Shown here in pieces: positions 1 to 5,098 of a stretch of 8,826 bases of DNA. Source of the DNA: Bryobacterales bacterium (GTDB lineage Bacteria > Acidobacteriota > Terriglobia > Bryobacterales > Bryobacteraceae). The position numbers and the translations under genes are program-made. The DNA is taken from positions 1 to 8,826 of the forward strand of contig JANXQZ010000817.1 in the NCBI GenBank assembly GCA_025353235.1. Reading direction: 5' to 3'. The notes below the pieces were generated by a model. That model made no database searches. It was not told where the DNA came from and saw only the letters and a list, made by a program, of their open reading frames with translations. How positions within the stretch are numbered: the stretch's first letter is position 1; each line of letters starts with the position of its first letter.

Positions 1-1224
1 CCCCGCGATGAACACGGCCAAGATGGCGAACATCAGCATGCCGTACAGTCCCGCGCCCACGCCGCCGAAGACCACTTCACCCAGCTCGATATTGAACAAC
101 GGCACAAGGCCGCCCAACGGAGTGAAGCTATCATGCATTCCGTTCACTGCGCCGCAGCTCGCGTCCGTGGTGATGGTCGCAAACAGGGCCGTGTTGGCGA
201 TCCCGAAGCGGGTCTCCTTCCCTTCCATGTTGCCGCCTGGCTGATCATCGGCGGCCTGCATCGCGATACCGCTCTTTTCCAACATCGGCGTGCCTTTCTG
301 CTCGAAATGATAGGCCGTCAGCACACCCGCAAACCAGAGCACCGACATAGCGGTGAAGATGGCCCATCCTTGCCGCGTATCGCGAACCATCTTGCCGAAC
401 GTGTACGTCAGCGCCGCCGGGATCAGAAAGAGCAGGAACATTTCAATGAGGTTGGAAAAAGGTGTCGGGTTTTCAAACGGATGAGCAGAGTTGGCGTTGA
501 AAAAGCCGCCTCCATTCGTCCCTAGCATCTTGATGGCTTCCTGCGAAGCGACGGGCCCTTGAGCAATGGTCTGTTTCGCACCTTCCAAGGTCACCACCGA
601 GGTATACGCGTTGAAATTCTGAATCACGCCCTGCGAGCAAAGCAGCAGGGCCGCGATAATCGAGAGCGGCAGCAGAATGTAAAGCGTAGATCGAGTCAGG
701 TCCGTCCAGAAGTTGCCGATGGTTTGAACCGACTGCCGGGCGAACCCTCTCACCACGGCGATGGCCACGGCCAATCCCGCTGCAGCGGAAGCGAAGTTGT
801 GCATTGTCAGCCCGACCATTTGCACCAGGTAACTGAAGGTGCTCTCGGGCACGTAGCTCTGCCAATTCGTATTGGTGGTGAAGCTGACGGATGTGTTGAA
901 GGCCAAGTCGGGGCTTACCGAACCAGCGCCGTAGCCTTGCGGGTTGAAGGGCAGAAAGCCTTGCAGCCGCTGGATTGCATACAGCAGAAGCGCGCTGAAC
1001 AGGCTGAAGGCGAGCAGCGAGCCGGCATAGCGGGTCCAATGCTGTTCTTCAACCGGGTCGATCCCGCACACCTTGTATATGATCTTCTCGATCGGTCCGA
1101 GGACGGGACTCAGCCACGTGCGCCGATTCTCAATCACTGCGGCGATGTACGCGCCGAGGGGCTTCGTACAAGCTACGATCAGGGCAAAAAAGAGAGCGAT
1201 TTGCAACCAGCCGTTGATAGTCAT
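1..1224 (-). CDS. kdpA: Potassium-transporting ATPase subunit A (KdpA), 3' end cut by window edge
   Basis: KdpA is the channel-like inner-membrane subunit of the KdpFABC high-affinity K+ pump; it selects K+ while KdpB hydrolyses ATP. I translated the reverse strand by eye: 408 uninterrupted codons from ATG at 1224 to the window edge, against roughly 560-600 residues for a full KdpA, so the C-terminal part lies outside. Three of the four selectivity-filter segments are visible: TTNTNWQSY around residues 116-124, GTNGGGFFN at 235-243, and [11 protein letters not shown] at 356-366. Hydrophobic helices fill the rest, and the N-terminus MTINGWLQ is family-typical. The start follows kdpF by 5 bases, and its ribosome binding site GAGAGG (1236-1241) lies inside the last codons of kdpF, so the two are probably translationally coupled. 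kdpB and kdpC are expected beyond position 1. No frameshift or missing filter residue was seen. Confidence 0.97.
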   Translation of the reverse strand, partial: MTINGWLQIALFFALIVACTKPLGAYIAAVIENRRTWLSPVLGPIEKIIYKVCGIDPVEEQHWTRYAGSLLAFSLFSALLLYAIQRLQGFLPFNPQGYGAGSVSPDLAFNTSVSFTTNTNWQSYVPESTFSYLVQMVGLTMHNFASAAAGLAVAIAVVRGFARQSVQTIGNFWTDLTRSTLYILLPLSIIAALLLCSQGVIQNFNAYTSVVTLEGAKQTIAQGPVASQEAIKMLGTNGGGFFNANSAHPFENPTPFSNLIEMFLLFLIPAALTYTFGKMVRDTRQGWAIFTAMSVLWFAGVLTAYHFEQKGTPMLEKSGIAMQAADDQPGGNMEGKETRFGIANTALFATITTDASCGAVNGMHDSFTPLGGLVPLFNIELGEVVFGGVGAGLYGMLMFAILAVFIAG

Positions 1225-1229
1225 GGGGC

Positions 1230-1313
1230 TTAAAACCTCTCAGGCCGAAGCAGCGCGTACAGTAAATACACGCCCAGGCCAAGTGAAATCAGTCCTGCAA
1301 TTACGTATTCCAT
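1230..1313 (-). CDS. kdpF: KdpF, small stabilising subunit of the Kdp K+ pump
   Basis: This is a 27-residue single-span membrane peptide. In the KdpFABC complex, KdpF sits against KdpA in the membrane and stabilises it. The translation begins [10 protein letters not shown], continues as one hydrophobic helix (about residues 3-22) and ends LLRPERF before a TAA stop. This matches KdpF in size, hydrophobicity and the basic Arg-Pro-Glu-Arg-like tail. It ends 5 bases before the kdpA start and starts 16 bases after the stop of another tiny membrane ORF. A GAGG ribosome binding site lies about 10 bases upstream of the ATG. The placement directly before kdpA makes the call secure despite the length. 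Confidence 0.9.
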   Translation of the reverse strand: MEYVIAGLISLGLGVYLLYALLRPERF

Positions 1314-1329
1314 GAGTTCATCCCTCGCT

Positions 1330-1413
1330 TCACAGCCGGTCGCACGCCCGGACCAGTCCCCAGGCAAGCAAAAAGAAAATCAAAATGGGTAACGACCACA
1401 AAATGTCGAGCAT
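1330..1413 (-). CDS. Unnamed 27-residue single-span membrane microprotein of the kdp operon
   Basis: The peptide starts MLDILWSLPI, has one hydrophobic helix (about residues 4-21) and ends with VRACDRL before TGA. Its upstream region has AAGGAG, 12 bases before the ATG, which is slightly long but usable. It is the first gene after the candidate KdpE operator and lies 16 bases ahead of kdpF, so it should be co-transcribed with the pump. I recall similar short ORFs with a C-terminal RACDRL or RACERL-like tail near kdpF in other bacteria, usually called hypothetical; that is memory, not a search. An accessory membrane subunit or regulator of Kdp is a reasonable guess. It could still be a chance ORF, though size, membrane profile, ribosome binding site and position argue against that. 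Confidence 0.7.
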   Translation of the reverse strand: MLDILWSLPILIFFLLAWGLVRACDRL

Positions 1414-1450
1414 GCTTCGTCTCGGCTCCTTATCCACTCTGGCTCGGAAC

Positions 1451-1472
1451 CCATAAAGAAGCCGTAAAGATT
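1451..1472 (-). promoter_or_regulatory. Candidate KdpE operator: tandem 11-bp direct repeat
   Basis: Two adjacent copies of an 11-base unit lie head to tail in the gap between kdpE and the first kdp microprotein gene. On the plus strand they read CCATAAAGAAG (1451-1461) and CCGTAAAGATT (1462-1472), sharing CCRTAAAGA. Read in the direction of transcription, the core is CTTTAYGG. OmpR-family regulators such as KdpE typically bind tandem half-sites about one helical turn apart, and E. coli KdpE binds a T-rich TTTA-containing site before kdpFABC. The position, about 40 bases before the first start codon, suits activation of the pump genes. Binding by this KdpE is inferred. Confidence 0.6.
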
Positions 1473-1483
1473 TGCTCAGGACT

Positions 1484-2182
1484 TTATGTGTCTAGAGGTA
1501 GGACGAAGCGATAGCCTATCCAGGGCTCGGTAACGAGAAACCGAGGCTTCGAGGGCTGCGGCTCGATTTTCTTGCGGAGCGAGTTGATGAAGACGCGCAA
1601 GTATTCCACTTCATCTCCGTAGTCCGGACCCCAGACGGTTTGCAACAGCTTGCGATGCGGGACCGCCTTGTTCGCATTGATGACTAAGAAGTGAAGCAAG
1701 TCGAACTCTTTGGGCGTTAGCCGGACTGTCTTGTCGCTCAAACGAACGCAGCGCATTTGGAAGTCGATCAGCAGTTCTCCGGCATTGACGACCGTAGGCC
1801 CGTCCTCGCTCGAACTCGCCACTCGACGCATAGCCGCCCGGATGCGAGCCAGCAACTCCTGGATGCCAAAAGGCTTGGTGACGTAATCGTCGGCCCCGGC
1901 GTCCAAGGCGTGCACCTTGTCCGTTTCGGTGTTTCTGACAGATAGAATAATGATCGGAGTATCGGATCTATCGCGGATGGCTCGGCATGTCTCCAGGCCA
2001 CCGATGCCGGGCATATTCAGATCGAGCAGAATCAAGTCGGGCTTGAGCTGATCGAGCTGGTTGAGAGCTTCTTCACCGCTCTTCGCCTCCAGAACGGTAT
2101 ATCCGATGCCCGAGAGAGTTGCCTTCATGGCCCGCCGGAGTTGCGGCTCATCGTCGATCACCAATATGGTGGCGGTGTTCAT
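1484..2182 (-). CDS. kdpE: KdpE-type response regulator (OmpR/PhoB family)
   Basis: KdpE is the cytoplasmic DNA-binding partner of KdpD and activates the kdp pump genes when phosphorylated. The 232-residue protein has a receiver domain (about residues 5-118) with the acidic pair D10-D11, phospho-acceptor D54 in LLDLNMP, S81 and the invariant K103 in TKPF. A winged-helix DNA-binding domain (about 130-228) follows, with LTPKEFDLL, the VEYLRVFINSLRKKIE recognition region and a C-terminal IGYRF hairpin, all typical of KdpE. I chose ATG at 2182 because MNTATILVIDDEP is where receiver domains begin; the frame stays open for 26 codons further upstream, but that part overlaps kdpD. There is no clear ribosome binding site. 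With the kdpD stop ending 7 bases before, translational coupling is likely. The operator and microproteins lie directly downstream. Confidence 0.93.
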   Translation of the reverse strand: MNTATILVIDDEPQLRRAMKATLSGIGYTVLEAKSGEEALNQLDQLKPDLILLDLNMPGIGGLETCRAIRDRSDTPIIILSVRNTETDKVHALDAGADDYVTKPFGIQELLARIRAAMRRVASSSEDGPTVVNAGELLIDFQMRCVRLSDKTVRLTPKEFDLLHFLVINANKAVPHRKLLQTVWGPDYGDEVEYLRVFINSLRKKIEPQPSKPRFLVTEPWIGYRFVLPLDT

Positions 2183-2189
2183 TTGCAGT

Positions 2190-3599
2190 TCATGGAATCG
2201 GTAGCTGAAACGAGAATATCGCACCGCCGCCTGGACGATTCTCAGCCCACATACTTCCACCGTGTGCGTCTACGATGCCTTTTGCGATCGCGAGGCCGAT
2301 GCCAGTCCCCTCTGCGGAGTTTCGCCCGCGAGACCCGCGATAAAACTTTCCAAAGATGAGACTCAACTCGTTGGGGCTGATTCCCAGGCCTCGGTCGAGC
2401 ACTTGGAAGAGCATCGACCCGTTCTCGCTCCGCGCGGCAATTTCGATGGGCTTCGACCCAGGCGCATACTTGGAGGCGTTCTCCACGAGTTGTTTGATCG
2501 CCTGCTCCAGCAGTCCCGCATCGGCGGATACCGTGAGGTCTGGCGGGACCGACACTTGAAACCGCTGCCGATCTCCAACCGTAAGCAAAACACGATCCGT
2601 GACATCGCGGATCCGGAAAACATGCCGTTCCAGTGCCACCTTGCCAGACTCGATGCGTGCAAGCTGAATCGCTTCCGTGATGGTGCGCTGCAAGTGGTCA
2701 GTCTCTTCGTCGATGATCCCGAGCAACTCGGCGCGCTCTTCTTGGGTTCGCGGCGGGATTGTGATCAGCGTGGAAACGCACGTTTTGATGGCGGTAAGCG
2801 GGGTCTTCAGGTCGTGAGCGATCCCGTCCAGCAAGAACGTCTTGAGCTTTTCACCGCGTCGCGCAGCTTCGGCCGCGGTTGCCCTGTCCAGCGCTCGCGA
2901 GCGTTCCAAACTGATGGCGATTAGATTTGCGAGCGAGTCTCTTTCTGGAACCGTAAGTTTCCGCCCGCTAAAGCCGAGAGCCCCGATAGTTCGCGTGCCC
3001 AGCCGCACGGGGACTATCGCGCAGTCTTTACCCGTAGCGGGTTCGTTCGAGGCTGCCACGCGAGCGAGTTCCGATTCGCTCAAGAACGGTTCTTCCAAGG
3101 AGCCGTGGATATGCTTGGAATCGGCATCGTAAAACGCGATGTTCCGCAGCCCAAAGATATCGCCGGCGCGGAGCAGTGCGATGCGAGTGATATCGCTGGT
3201 TTCTTCCAGCAGGAGTGCGCGGCTTAGCTGATAGAGTCGCTCGATCTCCCCTCGACGAGCAGACGCCTCCTCGGTCCGGGACTTGGCTCGAGCCGAAAGT
3301 TGACTCGCAATAATTGCCGACACCAGGAACGCGCAGAGCGCGACCCAGTTCTGCGGGTCGGATATCGTCAAGGTTCCAAGCGGAGGAAGGAAGAAGTAAT
3401 TAAACCCGAGCATGCATGCTACGGACGTAAAGATCGCTTCTCCCAATCCCCAGCGCGTAGCTATGCCTAAAACCAGCAACAGCATTGCCAGAGCTACGGT
3501 TGTCGCATTGACTGGGACAATGGCGTGGCAGATCCAGACTAGGATGGAAACGCAGGCAAGGCATGCCAAGTACCGGAGTGCCGCCTTCGTCGCCGTCAT
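2190..3599 (-). CDS. kdpD: KdpD-type sensor histidine kinase lacking the N-terminal KdpD/Usp half
   Basis: This membrane histidine kinase of 469 residues is expected to phosphorylate KdpE. It matches the C-terminal half of KdpD: four membrane spans of the DUF4118 type (about residues 7-24, 31-48, 52-70, 84-101), a GAF-like cytoplasmic domain (about 115-235), the phospho-acceptor H262 in the H box AHDLKTPLT, and an ATPase domain with N374 (N box VENASKYAP), D402 in DRGLG and GTGIGLAIAK at 431-440. Full KdpD is close to 900 residues and begins with a Walker-motif KdpD domain plus a universal stress protein domain; neither is here. An in-frame TAG four codons upstream of the ATG rules out a longer protein. 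The missing part may be encoded separately elsewhere, as in bacteria with a split KdpD. The gene is divergent from a glycosidase gene. Confidence 0.9.
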   Translation of the reverse strand: MTATKAALRYLACLACVSILVWICHAIVPVNATTVALAMLLLVLGIATRWGLGEAIFTSVACMLGFNYFFLPPLGTLTISDPQNWVALCAFLVSAIIASQLSARAKSRTEEASARRGEIERLYQLSRALLLEETSDITRIALLRAGDIFGLRNIAFYDADSKHIHGSLEEPFLSESELARVAASNEPATGKDCAIVPVRLGTRTIGALGFSGRKLTVPERDSLANLIAISLERSRALDRATAAEAARRGEKLKTFLLDGIAHDLKTPLTAIKTCVSTLITIPPRTQEERAELLGIIDEETDHLQRTITEAIQLARIESGKVALERHVFRIRDVTDRVLLTVGDRQRFQVSVPPDLTVSADAGLLEQAIKQLVENASKYAPGSKPIEIAARSENGSMLFQVLDRGLGISPNELSLIFGKFYRGSRGRNSAEGTGIGLAIAKGIVDAHGGSMWAENRPGGGAIFSFQLPIP

Positions 3600-3631
3600 G
3601 GCTCTAGCCTAGCCTGTTACTGGCCCCAAAC

Positions 3632-3640
3632 TGCTAAATT
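3632..3640 (+). promoter_or_regulatory. Possible extended -10 element for the glycosidase gene
   Basis: TGCTAAATT fits an extended -10 pattern (TG, one base, then TAAATT, four of six matches to TATAAT). The GTG start of the next gene lies only 7 bases beyond it, so transcription would begin at or beside the start codon and the message would be essentially leaderless. No convincing -35 hexamer is seen at normal spacing, and the motif is short enough to occur by chance. Confidence 0.25.
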
Positions 3641-3647
3641 TGGTTGA

Positions 3648-4991
3648 GTGCGTTTGAATTCCAAAGCGGGAGTGAGCAGAAGAACGGCTCTCGGTGCGCT
3701 GATCGCCGCACCAGTCGGACTGGGATTAAGCACGCAAGAGACCGCTGCTGACTCCGCCTTCCTCGATGATTTGCAACACCGCAGTTTTTTGTACTTTTGG
3801 GAGCAAGCCAACCCGGACACTGGGCTCGTGCCTGACCGTTCCGGAGTAAACGGCGGACCGCCCGTGGGTCCGAGCGAGCACGTGGGAAGCAGCGCGGCAA
3901 CTGGCTTCGGTCTTACGGCGCTTTGCATCGGCGCCCAGCACAAGTGGATCACGCAGCAACAAGCGCGGGCGCGCGTTCATACCACACTTGATTTCTTCGC
4001 GAACCACGCCTTCCAAGAGCACGGGTGGTTCTATCATTGGCTGGATGTGCGAACCGGCGGACAGCGCTGGGCGAGCGAAGTGTCGTCCATCGATACAGCA
4101 CTGCTGCTGGGCGGCGTGCTGACCGCAGCCCAATACTTTTCACACGATGCGGCCATCTCCAAACTTGCTGCTTTGATCTACGACCGGATAGATTTTTCTT
4201 GGATGCTCAACGGCGATCGATTCTTTCTATCGCACGGTTGGCGGCCCGACAAGGGGTTCATCAAATTTCGCTGGGACACTTACGCCGAGATGTCGATGCT
4301 CTACCTGCTAGGCATCGGATCGTCGACTCATCCGCTGCCTGCAGCGTCATGGTATGCGTGGCAGCGTCCGCTCTACACTTATGGATCTTTCCAATTCATC
4401 AGCGGAGGCCCGCTGTTCACGCATCAGTATTCGCACGCCTGGGTGGATTATCGAAACAGACGAGATCGAGGGTTTGTAGAGTTCTTCCGGAATTCTACCG
4501 ATGCCACGCGGGCCAATCGACAATTCTGCATGAATGTGGCCAAGAGTTTCCCGCTCAGTTACGACGAGACCATTTGGGGCATTACCGCTTCAGACGGGCT
4601 TAAGGGCTACAAGGTTTACTCGGAAATCGCGCACTTCGAACCTGTGGATGGAACCGTGGCACCTTGCGCTCCCGGGGGTTCTCTGATGTTCGCCCCCGAT
4701 ATTTGCTTGCCAGCGTTGATGGCAATGCAGACCCGCTTCGCAGACCGCGTGTACGGCCGCTACGGTTTCGTGGACGCTTTCAATCCGCAGGCCAAGTGGT
4801 TCGACACGGACGTAATCGGAATCGATGTAGGGATCACGTTGCTAAGCGCAGAGAATTTGAGAACGGGTAACGTGTGGCGCTGGTTTATGCAGAACAAGGC
4901 GATCCCGGCTGCTATGAATTTGGTAGGATTCGAGCCGAAGATCGTGGAGAAGGTTCCTCGCAAGGTAGCTATCCGTCGGAAACCGAGGTAA
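3648..4991 (+). CDS. Exported glucoamylase-like glycoside hydrolase (PF10091 / GH144 type), likely beta-1,2-glucan active
   Basis: The 447-residue protein resembles the bacterial glucoamylase-like family (PF10091, COG5368), an (alpha/alpha)6-barrel group that includes GH144 endo-beta-1,2-glucanases and sophorose-releasing enzymes. Seen here are FLDDLQHRSFLYFWE (38-52), GFGLTAL (86-92), the GWFYHWLD loop (126-133), SEVSSIDTALLLGG (143-156), PLFTHQYSHAWVDYRN (255-270), WGITASDGLKGY (310-321) and WFDTDVIGIDVGI near 384-396. The N-terminus SRRTALGALIAAP (10-22) looks like a twin-arginine (Tat) signal, so export to the periplasm or beyond is likely. The start is uncertain: an in-frame TGA sits immediately before GTG 3648; TTG 3654 and GTG 3672 are alternatives, and none has a good ribosome binding site. 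Substrate is inferred from family, not from a residue-level match. The gene stands alone, with no sugar transporter or partner glycosidase beside it. Confidence 0.85.
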   Translation: MRLNSKAGVSRRTALGALIAAPVGLGLSTQETAADSAFLDDLQHRSFLYFWEQANPDTGLVPDRSGVNGGPPVGPSEHVGSSAATGFGLTALCIGAQHKWITQQQARARVHTTLDFFANHAFQEHGWFYHWLDVRTGGQRWASEVSSIDTALLLGGVLTAAQYFSHDAAISKLAALIYDRIDFSWMLNGDRFFLSHGWRPDKGFIKFRWDTYAEMSMLYLLGIGSSTHPLPAASWYAWQRPLYTYGSFQFISGGPLFTHQYSHAWVDYRNRRDRGFVEFFRNSTDATRANRQFCMNVAKSFPLSYDETIWGITASDGLKGYKVYSEIAHFEPVDGTVAPCAPGGSLMFAPDICLPALMAMQTRFADRVYGRYGFVDAFNPQAKWFDTDVIGIDVGITLLSAENLRTGNVWRWFMQNKAIPAAMNLVGFEPKIVEKVPRKVAIRRKPR

Positions 4992-5050
4992 GTCGGGATG
5001 GTTTACCGGATCACAAATATGATCGAGTTCTACCTACGGCTTGACTTTCC

Positions 5051-5079
5051 CTGGCACGGAACAAATCAGGGCGTAGAAT
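5051..5079 (+). promoter_or_regulatory. Candidate sigma-70-type promoter of the S9 peptidase gene
   Basis: CTGGCA (5051-5056, four of six matches to TTGACA) is followed after exactly 17 bases by TAGAAT (5074-5079, five of six matches to TATAAT). The start codon at 5099 would have a short leader of about 12 bases that still includes the GGAAG ribosome binding site at 5090-5094. This suggests the peptidase gene is transcribed on its own and not only by read-through from the glycosidase gene. The rest of the 107-base gap shows only weak inverted repeats and no terminator. Confidence 0.45.
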
Positions 5080-5098
5080 CGTTTGTATTGGAAGTCCT

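Noticed and set aside
559..1233. Open frame of 224 codons on the plus strand, plus a 188-codon frame at 473-1039 on the minus strand
   Set aside because: Both overlap kdpA, whose own frame is continuous with all expected filter motifs; they are shadows.
2262..2924. Open frame of 220 codons on the plus strand
   Set aside because: It is antisense to the catalytic region of kdpD and shows no domain or plausible ribosome binding site.
5009..5024. Inverted repeat GATCA/TGATC and nearby CCCTG/CAGGG (5049-5071) as terminator or operator
   Set aside because: Arms are only 5 bp, there is no T tract, and similar repeats are expected by chance.
5052..5067. TGGCACG resembling a sigma-54 -24 element
   Set aside because: The -12 element (TTGC) is missing at the required spacing; the same region fits a sigma-70-type promoter better.
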